A stretch of DNA of 9,389 bases from Ilumatobacteraceae bacterium (GCA_023263465.1 JALQWV010000094.1:1-9389), one strand, 5' to 3'. Shown: positions 1-6,823, counted from the stretch's first letter. Numbers and translations: made by a program. The notes: generated by a model from the sequence alone, not told the origin.

Positions 1-272
1 TTGCCAAAATTGGTGGGGAAACGGTGTGGTCTACCACTTCGCAAACCGCACAACCACCAATTCGCGCACTTGCAGAACCGTCAACCATGCGCATATCACT
101 TGCCCAGGTTCCCCTGCTCGAGGGTACGTATTACATTTCGGCAACGTGCACCGACTCAACTGGCACCACCGAATATGACCACTGTCAAAATTGGGTCCGT
201 TTTGACGTGCACCAAGAACATTTATTTGAAGATGGATTGGTATCCATTCCATCTACATGGACAATTCAATAA
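1..272 (+). CDS. Wzt-like polysaccharide ABC transporter ATPase, C-terminal end (partial)
   Basis: The frame is open from the window edge (first full codon at base 3) to TAA at 270-272, giving the last 89 residues. No ATPase motif (Walker A, Walker B, signature) is in view; those would lie upstream. The fragment resembles the C-terminal beta-sandwich of Wzt-type ATPases, which binds the glycan chain: PLLEGTYYISATCTDSTG is a typical strand pair, followed by YDH, an FDVH strand, and the closing GLV-x7-W pattern just before the stop. In this family the ATPase pairs with a Wzm permease to export lipid-linked O-antigen-like or teichoic-acid-like glycans. A Wzm gene lies only 6 bases away but on the opposite strand, so the two are convergent rather than in one operon. 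The assignment rests on a short tail, so another carbohydrate-binding beta-sandwich protein remains possible. Confidence 0.68.
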   Translation, partial: AKIGGETVWSTTSQTAQPPIRALAEPSTMRISLAQVPLLEGTYYISATCTDSTGTTEYDHCQNWVRFDVHQEHLFEDGLVSIPSTWTIQ

Positions 273-278
273 CTGTTG

Positions 279-1088
279 TTACAACTCTTCAGCAACGCGG
301 CGCGATAGGCGCGAGAAGATTGCCCAACCTGCAAAAAACACACCAATTGACACCACCACCACATAGAGCATTTCGCCCCAGTTTGGAGCCGACCCTCCAT
401 ACAACATGTGGCGGAATGTGAGGATAAACACTGCCATTGGGTTCCAAGTAAAAATGAAATCAAGTGCCGCAGGAAGTTTTCCATCAAGGCGATCAGGTGT
501 GTAAATAATTGGCGTTGCAAAGAACATCACCTGAATCAGAATGGTCCACAAATATCGAAGGTCTCTAAAAAACACAGCAGCTGCCGATAGCGCAAGCGCA
601 AAACCAGCTCCATAAATAGCAAGGCATACCATGAGCAAAATAGCCACTGGTAGCCACGGAAGAATTGGGCTTCCAGCAATGATGAGCGCTACTGCCAGCA
701 GTGACATTTCTATAGACCACTGAACAAAACAGAAAATGACTTGAGAGATGACCAAGGTTTCACGCGCAAATGCAACTTTACGAACGAGCGATGCGTTACT
801 CAGCAGTGCGTTCATTCCAAGGTTGGTGACTTGCGAGAAAAATCCCCACGGCAAAATTCCGCAGAGCAAATACAGCGCATACACATTGAGGCCAGATGGC
901 TCGCCAATCGGTGCTGTTGCGCCAAACACCACGCCAAAAACAAACGTGTAGATCAGCATGTTTGACAATGGGTTCAGCAGTGACCATGCCCAACCAAGAA
1001 ATGAGCGACGATATTTGGAGCGCAACTCTCGAAGTGTGAGATTCCACAACAAACTGCGGGAATCGAGGAGTTCTGAAAATGCTTGCAC
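279..1088 (-). CDS. wzm: Wzm-like ABC-2 permease for polysaccharide export
   Basis: This integral membrane subunit of an ABC exporter would carry a lipid-linked polysaccharide across the cytoplasmic membrane with a Wzt ATPase. I start it at GTG 1088-1086, giving 269 residues, the usual family length. The same frame stays open to 1187, but that extension merely translates the tRNA-Leu gene. Family hallmarks are the amphipathic N-terminus RELRSKYRRSFLGWAWSLLNP (about residues 20-40), FFRDLRYLW near 173-181, and NPMAVFILTFRHMLYG near 216-231. About six hydrophobic segments fall near 40-56, 70-88, 112-138, 147-172, 180-198 and 242-258. The start lacks a clear Shine-Dalgarno; a TAAGGT box at 1099-1104 (minus strand), 10 bases before the GTG, could be the -10 of a near-leaderless promoter. 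Alternatively it is read through from the tRNA 30 bases upstream. It ends 6 bases from the Wzt-like gene. Confidence 0.88.
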   Translation of the reverse strand: MQAFSELLDSRSLLWNLTLRELRSKYRRSFLGWAWSLLNPLSNMLIYTFVFGVVFGATAPIGEPSGLNVYALYLLCGILPWGFFSQVTNLGMNALLSNASLVRKVAFARETLVISQVIFCFVQWSIEMSLLAVALIIAGSPILPWLPVAILLMVCLAIYGAGFALALSAAAVFFRDLRYLWTILIQVMFFATPIIYTPDRLDGKLPAALDFIFTWNPMAVFILTFRHMLYGGSAPNWGEMLYVVVVSIGVFFAGWAIFSRLSRRVAEEL

Positions 1089-1118
1089 GACGATGAAAAC
1101 CTTACCAATACTCCGTTG

Positions 1119-1201
1119 TGGGCGAGGGGGGACTTGAACCCCCACGTCCTTGCGAACACTGGCACCTGAAGCCAGCGCGTCTGCCATTTCGCCACTCGCC
1201 C
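1119..1201 (-). tRNA. tRNA-Leu (anticodon CAG)
   Basis: The minus strand folds into a complete 83-base class II tRNA. The acceptor arms GGGCGAG (1201-1195) and CTCGCCC (1126-1120) pair perfectly and are followed by discriminator A at 1119. The anticodon stem CTGGC/GCCAG encloses the loop TTCAGGT, giving anticodon CAG (bases 1166-1168), which reads CUG. A long variable arm (GTGTTCGCAAGGACGT) is as expected for leucine, and the T arm is GGGGG-TTCAAGT-CCCCC. The 3' CCA is not encoded: CAA follows the discriminator. The gene lies between the permease downstream and a divergent coiled-coil gene upstream. Confidence 0.97.
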
Positions 1202-1214
1202 GAATGGATGGTTT

Positions 1215-1243
1215 ACCCTACCAATGCTCAATCACCACACCAA
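1215..1243 (-). promoter_or_regulatory. Possible tRNA-Leu promoter
   Basis: On the minus strand TTGGTG (1243-1238) and TAGGGT (1220-1215) are 17 bases apart, and the tRNA begins 13 bases after the -10 box. The spacing is right, but the -35 matches the consensus at only three of six bases. This is a weak inference from position. Confidence 0.25.
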
Positions 1244-1265
1244 CGAGCACAAATATGCGCGCGTG

Positions 1266-1271
1266 TAGTAT
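1266..1271 (+). promoter_or_regulatory. -10 box of a probable leaderless promoter for the coiled-coil/glycosyltransferase pair
   Basis: TAGTAT ends 7 bases before ATG 1279, so transcription would begin at or one base before the start codon. No convincing -35 element and no Shine-Dalgarno precede the ATG. Leaderless messages are common in actinobacteria, which makes this reading plausible and also supports ATG 1279 as the start. Confidence 0.4.
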
Positions 1272-1278
1272 TTCCTTG

Positions 1279-1611
1279 ATGTCACACGCACATGATGCTG
1301 ATGGCGAAATTGACTCGCTTGCCGACTTGCGTAGCGCTTCTCGCGAACGACTCCTCACCGAAATTGGCATGCTGCGCAAAGAGACCAAGTTTGCGGAATT
1401 CCAGACAATTAGCGCGAGATATGAGCGCGAAATTTTGGCTTCTCGTGATGCTGTCTTCGGAATGAGCGCTGAACTTGGTGAATTAAAGGCGAGACTTCGC
1501 ACAGACGTGCAAGAGGCTCGCCAATCAATGATGAAAACACCTACCTGGCGCGTTGGTTCGCTGGTGTTGAAGCCGCTCAACTTGATGAAGAAACTTCTGC
1601 GCAAGAATTAA
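1279..1611 (+). CDS. Small coiled-coil protein coupled to a glycosyltransferase
   Basis: A 110-residue, highly charged protein with no signal peptide or membrane segment. Residues about 10-75 look helical and heptad-like (DLRSASRERLLTEIGMLRKE, then SAELGELKARLRTDVQEAR), consistent with a coiled coil. The tail contains TPTWRVGSLVLKPLNLMKKL and ends in lysines and arginines. Such a coiled coil followed by a short W-R-x-G motif and a basic amphipathic end often appears as a domain of, or a neighbour to, O-antigen glycosyltransferases, so a role in oligomerising or membrane-docking the next enzyme is a reasonable guess. ATG 1279 is chosen because a TAGTAT box lies just upstream; ATG 1255 in the same frame is the alternative. 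Its stop overlaps the next start (TAATG, 1609-1613), indicating translational coupling. No enzymatic motif is visible. Confidence 0.72.
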   Translation: MSHAHDADGEIDSLADLRSASRERLLTEIGMLRKETKFAEFQTISARYEREILASRDAVFGMSAELGELKARLRTDVQEARQSMMKTPTWRVGSLVLKPLNLMKKLLRKN

Positions 1612-3176
1612 TGCCTCGATTCAGCATTGTCACGCCGGTTTACAATCCACCGCCAAAAGCACTCAAGGCGTGCATTAAATCAGTCATCAAGCAGAACTTT
1701 TCTGACTGGGAGTGGTGCCTGGTCAATGACTGTTCACCAGACCCGCGGATTCGCAAAATTCTGGATCGTTGGGCCAGTAAAGACTCACGTATCCGAGTCA
1801 TGCATAGAAAGGAAAATGGTGGCATTGTCGCCGCTTCACAGGATGGTTTAGATATGGCAACGGGCGAATTTGTTGCGTTGCTTGACCACGACGACATGAT
1901 CCCAAAACGGGCGCTCAAAATAATTGCAAAAGAACTTGCATCTGACGACGCCATCGATTATCTCTACACTGACGAAGACAAGATTGATCCGAAAGGACGT
2001 CATTACGATGTCTTTCGCAAACCAAAATTTGATCCTGTTCGACTACGCAGTCAGAACTATTGCACACATTTTTCGGTATTCCGAAATTCGTTACTAGACG
2101 AAATCGGTGGTTTTCATAGTGGGTATGACGGCGCTCAGGACTATGACCTTATTTTGAGAGCAACCGAAAAGGCGCGAAAAGTAGCCCATGTTCCACAAGT
2201 TCTATATCACTGGCGCGTAGTTCCAGGGTCAACAGCCGGCGATGTGCATGCGAAACCTTACGCCTACGACGCCGGTCAGAGGGCCGTACAGATGCATTTT
2301 CAGCGCAAGCAGATTTCTGCAGACATTACAAAACTCAGTCCAGGAAGCTATGCACACCAATTCACTGCATCCTCTTCAAGCAAGAACATATCTCCTCTTG
2401 TCAGCATTGTCATTCCAACGCGCGGTCACTCCTCCAAGGTTTGGGGTGTTGAAATGTGTTTGGTTGAAAATATCGTTTCAGCCATCTTGAAAATCACGAA
2501 CTATTCCAATTTCGAAATTGTCATTGTTCGAGATGTCAACGAAACCGGACAGATGGTCTATCCGTTTTCAGTTCCTCAGGACTCACGAATCTCGTTTATC
2601 GAGTATGGACAGGAATTCAATCTTGCTCGTAAATGGAATGCTGGCATTATTTCCACTCGCGGCGAGTATGTAGTCGTCATAGATGATGACACTCATGTTG
2701 ATAATCCTGAGTGGTTAAGCCAAATCATCGGGCAACTACAGTTCAGCGACATTGGCGTCGTAGGCCCGATGCTGTTATTGGAGGACGGCCGAATATCTAG
2801 TGCCGGTATCACTATGAAGCCCAAGCCAACTCATATTTCGCGAGGAAAGTCATCGCTTGCTGACGGTTGGATGGGTGTGCACAGTGTTGCGCGAAGTGTC
2901 ACTGCAATTAGTGGTGCATGCATGGCGTTTCGTCGATCCGACTTCAATATTGTCGGAGGATTTTCAGAGAACTATCACGTCTCGTACGCTGATATCGATT
3001 TTTGCATGAAACTTGCAGCACACGGACTACGAACGGCATGGACCCCAAGATCTCGTGTTTACCATTTTGGAGCGCGAACGCTTGGTACAACCGAGGACAC
3101 ACGTGATTATGCAATGTTGAACAGTCGCTGGGGCCGGTTTATCGGCTCTGACGCGTATGCACGAAATAACGCCTAG
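1611..3176 (+). CDS. Tandem two-domain family 2 glycosyltransferase
   Basis: A 521-residue cytoplasmic enzyme with two GT-A fold GT2 domains, likely adding two sugars during surface polysaccharide synthesis. Domain 1 (residues 3 to about 235) opens with FSIVTPVYNPPPKALKACI, has VNDCSPD (38-44), the metal-binding DHDD at 92-95, YTDEDK at 119-124, and GAQDYDLILRA (174-184), which holds the usual acidic base region. Domain 2 (263 to about 515) opens with LVSIVIPTRGHSS, has a DDD metal motif at 358-360, a SGACMAFRR acceptor-side loop (434-442), YADIDFCMKL (459-468) and VYHFGART near 483-490. Both domains keep their acidic motifs, so both look active. No membrane segment is evident. It is translationally coupled to the coiled-coil gene upstream. 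Donor and acceptor sugars cannot be read from the sequence. Its TAG stop forms part of a -10-like box for the next gene. Confidence 0.9.
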   Translation: MPRFSIVTPVYNPPPKALKACIKSVIKQNFSDWEWCLVNDCSPDPRIRKILDRWASKDSRIRVMHRKENGGIVAASQDGLDMATGEFVALLDHDDMIPKRALKIIAKELASDDAIDYLYTDEDKIDPKGRHYDVFRKPKFDPVRLRSQNYCTHFSVFRNSLLDEIGGFHSGYDGAQDYDLILRATEKARKVAHVPQVLYHWRVVPGSTAGDVHAKPYAYDAGQRAVQMHFQRKQISADITKLSPGSYAHQFTASSSSKNISPLVSIVIPTRGHSSKVWGVEMCLVENIVSAILKITNYSNFEIVIVRDVNETGQMVYPFSVPQDSRISFIEYGQEFNLARKWNAGIISTRGEYVVVIDDDTHVDNPEWLSQIIGQLQFSDIGVVGPMLLLEDGRISSAGITMKPKPTHISRGKSSLADGWMGVHSVARSVTAISGACMAFRRSDFNIVGGFSENYHVSYADIDFCMKLAAHGLRTAWTPRSRVYHFGARTLGTTEDTRDYAMLNSRWGRFIGSDAYARNNA

Positions 3177-3179
3177 AAT
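3174..3179 (+). promoter_or_regulatory. -10 box of a probable leaderless promoter for the FHA-pstP-pknB operon
   Basis: TAGAAT differs from the sigma-70 consensus TATAAT at one base, and its first three bases are the stop codon of the glycosyltransferase gene. Six bases (AAAGAC) separate it from GTG 3186, so the expected transcription start falls exactly on the G of the start codon. A possible -35 (CTGACG, 3148-3153) is 20 bases away, which is too far to be convincing. It would let the signalling genes be transcribed apart from the polysaccharide genes. Confidence 0.45.
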
Positions 3180-3185
3180 AAAGAC

Positions 3186-3821
3186 GTGTTTGCGATCGCC
3201 CGTCGGCGCGGAATTCGACCCATCACTATTGGACGCCAACTTGTTGCGACCATGGACGACATCGCTCTTAGCAATAACGGCAAGGTTCCCTCAACCTTCA
3301 AAGTCCTCGTAAGCCCAAGCAGTCTTGAATTGCTCAGCCCAACGCTGAAACCCTTGGCTCACGAACTACGCCAAGCGGTTACTCATCACGCTAAATATGA
3401 AGGTTATTCACTTCCAGGTGAAGCGGTCATTACCTTCGAACACGACGAAAATCTCGGGCCAGATGAATGCGTGATCCGACCATCCAAAGTGTCTTCTATT
3501 CGATCAGTGGTCAATGACCCAAAAGAGACAGAGCCTTCAGTGCGTCAGCTTTATGCTTTGGTGCTCGAAGATGGCACGCGGTTTGAATTGACCGAAAAGA
3601 AGTACGTAATTGGACGCCAAACCACATGCGACATTGTGATTGCAGATCACAATGTCAGCCGCGTTCATGCTGAATTTCGAATTGTTCAGGGGATATGGCA
3701 AATTGATGATCGTGGAAGCACAAACGGCACTCGTGTGAATGGAACAGTGATCGTTGAACCCACCCCACTTACAGTTGGTGATGTCATTGCCTTTGGTGCA
3801 GTGAGCATTCGCTTCGAGTGA
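3186..3821 (+). CDS. fhaA: FhaA-like protein: short DUF3662 region plus C-terminal FHA domain
   Basis: A 211-residue soluble protein. Residues about 8-100 match the N-terminal DUF3662 domain of actinobacterial FhaA: GIRPITIGRQLVATMDD, VPSTFKVLVSP, a helix with HELRQAVTHHAKYEGY, then GEAVITFEHDENL. Residues about 122-211 form an FHA phosphothreonine-binding domain: YVIGRQTTCDIVI, HNVSRVHAEF (S158, R159, H161) and DRGSTNGTRVNG (N180), the residues that contact the peptide. In mycobacteria FhaA binds kinase-phosphorylated envelope proteins. GTG 3186 is the only possible start before the domain, because the upstream glycosyltransferase stop lies in the same frame. The protein therefore lacks the roughly 20-residue helix that usually opens DUF3662, and also the long disordered linker of mycobacterial FhaA. 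It is followed 28 bases later by pstP, fitting a shared role with the kinase and phosphatase. Confidence 0.87.
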   Translation: MFAIARRRGIRPITIGRQLVATMDDIALSNNGKVPSTFKVLVSPSSLELLSPTLKPLAHELRQAVTHHAKYEGYSLPGEAVITFEHDENLGPDECVIRPSKVSSIRSVVNDPKETEPSVRQLYALVLEDGTRFELTEKKYVIGRQTTCDIVIADHNVSRVHAEFRIVQGIWQIDDRGSTNGTRVNGTVIVEPTPLTVGDVIAFGAVSIRFE

Positions 3822-3849
3822 CTCTTCACCCAACTACCGGCGTTCTTGC

Positions 3850-4953
3850 ATGATGTTGCTAAAACACGGTGTTGCAACCGACACGGGAAATGTTCGCCCG
3901 CAAAACGAAGATGCCTACGTGGCGTCCGACCATCTCTTTGCTGTTGCCGACGGAATGGGTGGCCACAATGCCGGCGAAGTTGCGTCTGCGCTGGCCACCT
4001 CGCTACTGCTTGAACGCGCCGTTGGACAAATACTCACCCCAGAGTGGTTCGTAGATGCCATTACCTCGATTAATCGCACCATTCACGAATCGGCGGCAGA
4101 AAGCACCGAGCGCCGCGGCATGGGCACCACCATTTGCGCACTGGCCCTAGTGCAACCGCAAGGGGAAACCTCAGAACCTCAACAGGTTGCTTTAGCAAAC
4201 GTTGGCGACTCCCGAATTTATCTGGCTCGCTCTGGCAAGTTTCGTCAACTCAGTGTTGACCATTCTTATGTTCAAGAACTGGTGACGGAAGGTCTGATTA
4301 CCGAAGAAGAAGCACGAATACATCCACGCCGAAATATTGTGACTCGTGCACTTGGAATTGATGATCGAGTTGCCGTTGACTCCTGGCTTGTGCCACTGTT
4401 TGCTGGTGATCGATTCATCTTGTGCAGCGATGGACTCGTTGACGAAGTACCAACATCTGACATTGCAGAACTTGCCACACAACATCGTGAGCCACAAATC
4501 ATTGCTGATGCACTTGTTGCACTTGCAAAACGTAACGGCGGCCGAGACAACATCACGGTGGTAGTGGTTGATGCGGTTGGCAACTCAGCACCACCAATCG
4601 AGAGTGAGCCAATTGTTGAAACTCCCAAAAAGCGGACGAAGCAGGGCATCATTGGTGTTGGCATAGCTCTGGCAATAGTTCTTTCATTGGTAGCCATAGG
4701 ACGTAATGCTCGATCGGGTTACTTTCTGACCTTTGAGAATGCCTCGCAGAACTCATCAGTGTGCATTGATCGAGGTGCAAGCAACCACGTGTTGTGGTTT
4801 GCCCCTACTCGCGAACTGTGCACCGACCTTCAGCGCAGTGATCTCTCGACTGTTCATCGGCAGCGAGTCAGTGAGCATCTTCGTTTTTCCTCGTTCATTG
4901 ACGCTCAACGCCACGTAGAAGCCTTGAAAGAGATATCGGCTCTCAATGACTAG
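3850..4953 (+). CDS. pstP: PstP-like membrane-anchored PP2C Ser/Thr phosphatase
   Basis: A 367-residue metal-dependent phosphatase that would dephosphorylate PknB and its targets. The cytoplasmic PP2C domain (about 5-242) carries every family motif: TDTGNVRPQNEDAY with E20 and D21, ADGMGGHNAGE with D34, GMGTTICAL (90-98), NVGDSRIYL (117-125), LCSDG with D194 and GGRDNITVVVVD with D233; the acidic residues bind the paired Mn/Mg ions. A lysine/arginine-rich stretch (260-264) precedes one membrane helix (about 266-284), and about 80 residues lie outside the membrane, as in mycobacterial PstP. That outer part has two cysteines (C305, C324) that could form a disulfide. The start is ATG 3850, or the adjacent ATG 3853; no clear Shine-Dalgarno is present. 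Its end overlaps pknB by 8 bases, so kinase and phosphatase synthesis are probably coupled. Confidence 0.95.
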   Translation: MMLLKHGVATDTGNVRPQNEDAYVASDHLFAVADGMGGHNAGEVASALATSLLLERAVGQILTPEWFVDAITSINRTIHESAAESTERRGMGTTICALALVQPQGETSEPQQVALANVGDSRIYLARSGKFRQLSVDHSYVQELVTEGLITEEEARIHPRRNIVTRALGIDDRVAVDSWLVPLFAGDRFILCSDGLVDEVPTSDIAELATQHREPQIIADALVALAKRNGGRDNITVVVVDAVGNSAPPIESEPIVETPKKRTKQGIIGVGIALAIVLSLVAIGRNARSGYFLTFENASQNSSVCIDRGASNHVLWFAPTRELCTDLQRSDLSTVHRQRVSEHLRFSSFIDAQRHVEALKEISALND

Positions 4954-6823
4954 CGAAAACATTCCTTTGGTCAACGACCGATACCGCGTAGAGCGAAGCA
5001 TTGGACGTGGTGGCATGGCCGAAGTGTTTCTTGCTCGCGACATTTTGCTTGATCGCCCGGTTGCATTAAAAGTGTTGTTTCCCGAATACGCAATTGACCC
5101 TAATTTTGTGGAACGTTTCCGTCGCGAAGCACAATCGGCTGCCGCACTCACTCATCCAAATATTGTCGCTGTGTATGACTGGGGAAAAGTAAACGCCACA
5201 TATTTCATCGCCATGGAATATGTGGAAGGCAAAACGCTTGCAACACTGCTTAAGGAGCGCGGACCGCTAACACCTACACACGCATGTGACGTGATTTCGG
5301 AAGTAGCGGCAGCGCTCAGCTTTGCTCATGAGAATGGCGTCATTCACCGCGATATTAAACCTGGAAACATTTTGATAGGCCTTGGCGGTCAGGTAAAGGT
5401 GGCCGACTTCGGCATTGCACGCGCACTTGGATCCAACATTGATGAGGCTCTGACAGAAATTGGTTCGGTTATGGGAACCGCAACGTATTTGTCTCCTGAA
5501 CAAGCACAAGGCGCACAGCCCGACCCGCGCAGCGACATTTATTCGCTTGGCGTCATGATGTACGAACTGGTTGCCGGACGACCACCATTTACTGGAGAGT
5601 CTGCAGTTGCCGTTGCGTATCAACATGTTCACAACTTCCCGCAGCCACTGCGAGAGGTGGTTGCTGATTTACCACGCGGGTATGAATCGGTTGTTGCCAA
5701 ATGCATGGCGAAAAACGAACAGCGTCGTTATGAAAGTGCAGTGCTTGTGCGTGAAGATGTGCGTCGCATTCTGAACGGTGAAGAAACGCTTGCGCTTATT
5801 GATGCTCGTGGTTCTGCAAGCACACCGAGTTTGTCGGATACTGAAGAGATTCCAGTAGTGGTGTTACCTCCGCTTGAAGACAGTCGTGAAGCCCTTGACC
5901 CGAAAAAGCCAGCGGCCACGGTATTTGGTGGCGTTATGTTGGTCATTGCACTACTTGCCATTGTGGTGTTTGCAGTTCGCTCTATTGGAGGAGGCACCGG
6001 TGCCACACTTCCAGCGGTGGTGAACATGTCCATTGATGCAGCAAAAGAGCAACTCACTGCACTTGGCCTCAATGTGGTGCAAAACGAGATTCCCAAGGAC
6101 GGTGTTCCTCCAGGTGTGGTCTACGACCAGAGTCCGGCCGCAGGAGAAACATTTAAGGCTGGCGACTCAATCACACTCACCTATACGCCACGCGCAGGAA
6201 CCATTCTGGTGCCACCAATTCAAGGGCTGTTATACGAAGCAGCCGTTAGCCAGGCAACTGCCGTCGGCTTAACCATTGAAATCATCGAAGAACGTGTTGA
6301 TCCCACAACACCTGCCGGACAAATCATTTCCCAAGACCCTGCAGCAACGGTGATGCTGCCTGCAGGTGCGGCAATTCGTGTCGTGGTTTCTAAAGGTGGA
6401 CCAGAGGTTGCCATTCCCAACGTTGAAGGCCAAACAGCAGAGGCAGCACAGCAGGTGCTCGTCGGTGCACCGTTTTTGCTGAATGTAACGCTCGCAGAAG
6501 AAGCCAGCTCCACCGTCGCTAAAGGCCGTGTCATTCGCACTGACCCTGCAATTGGAACCACCATTGCTTCTGGCAGCAATGTAACGCTCGTGGTTTCTGG
6601 TGGTGGCAATCAATCAACAGTTCCTGATGTCGCTGGTCAATCTGAGGCTGACGCCAAATCATTACTCAATGCTGCTGGTTTGGTGTGGGAAGTTCGCTAT
6701 CAAAATGTTCCAGCGGGCGACGAAAATGATGGTTTGGTTATCTCGCAAAGTTTGCAACCAAACACCCAGGTCAACCCTGGTTCAAAGGTGATGTTGATCG
6801 TGGGACGCGCGTTATCGAATTAA
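4946..6823 (+). CDS. pknB: PknB-like PASTA-domain Ser/Thr protein kinase
   Basis: A 625-residue transmembrane receptor kinase. The kinase domain (about 13-275) has the glycine loop GRGGMAEV (20-27), K42, E61 of helix C, HRDIKPGN (134-141, catalytic D136), DFG (154-156) and SPE (184-186), all intact. A juxtamembrane linker (about 285-322) contains several Ser/Thr that may be phosphorylated. The membrane helix spans about 325-346. Four PASTA repeats follow (about 353-415, 420-484, 487-552, 556-621), opening with LPAVVNMS, VPPIQGLL, IPNVEGQT and VPDVAGQS; in this family they bind muropeptides or lipid II outside the cell. In the activation loop T170 aligns by eye with T171 of mycobacterial PknB, while the T173 equivalent is I172. 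The gene overlaps pstP by 8 bases. It ends in TTAA, which also supplies the stop of the convergent trpG. Confidence 0.97.
   Translation: MTSENIPLVNDRYRVERSIGRGGMAEVFLARDILLDRPVALKVLFPEYAIDPNFVERFRREAQSAAALTHPNIVAVYDWGKVNATYFIAMEYVEGKTLATLLKERGPLTPTHACDVISEVAAALSFAHENGVIHRDIKPGNILIGLGGQVKVADFGIARALGSNIDEALTEIGSVMGTATYLSPEQAQGAQPDPRSDIYSLGVMMYELVAGRPPFTGESAVAVAYQHVHNFPQPLREVVADLPRGYESVVAKCMAKNEQRRYESAVLVREDVRRILNGEETLALIDARGSASTPSLSDTEEIPVVVLPPLEDSREALDPKKPAATVFGGVMLVIALLAIVVFAVRSIGGGTGATLPAVVNMSIDAAKEQLTALGLNVVQNEIPKDGVPPGVVYDQSPAAGETFKAGDSITLTYTPRAGTILVPPIQGLLYEAAVSQATAVGLTIEIIEERVDPTTPAGQIISQDPAATVMLPAGAAIRVVVSKGGPEVAIPNVEGQTAEAAQQVLVGAPFLLNVTLAEEASSTVAKGRVIRTDPAIGTTIASGSNVTLVVSGGGNQSTVPDVAGQSEADAKSLLNAAGLVWEVRYQNVPAGDENDGLVISQSLQPNTQVNPGSKVMLIVGRALSN

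Noticed and set aside
1..366. Plus-strand open frame across the Wzt tail and permease end
   Set aside because: Different frame from the Wzt-like tail, low-complexity basic product, and it runs antisense into the permease; a shadow.
1089..1187. N-terminal extension of the permease frame
   Set aside because: It is the tRNA-Leu gene translated; the family begins at the GTG 1088 position.
1150..1278. Upstream extension of the coiled-coil protein
   Set aside because: It overlaps the antisense of tRNA-Leu, has unlike composition, and lies before the likely promoter.
4272..4697. Minus-strand open frame opposite pstP
   Set aside because: Ser/Thr-rich product with no recognisable domain, lying opposite a clear phosphatase; a codon-bias shadow. 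The same holds for 6220-6609 opposite the PASTA region.
6003..6810. Internal repeats in pknB as a DNA repeat array
   Set aside because: They are four diverged PASTA domains, similar in protein but not in DNA.
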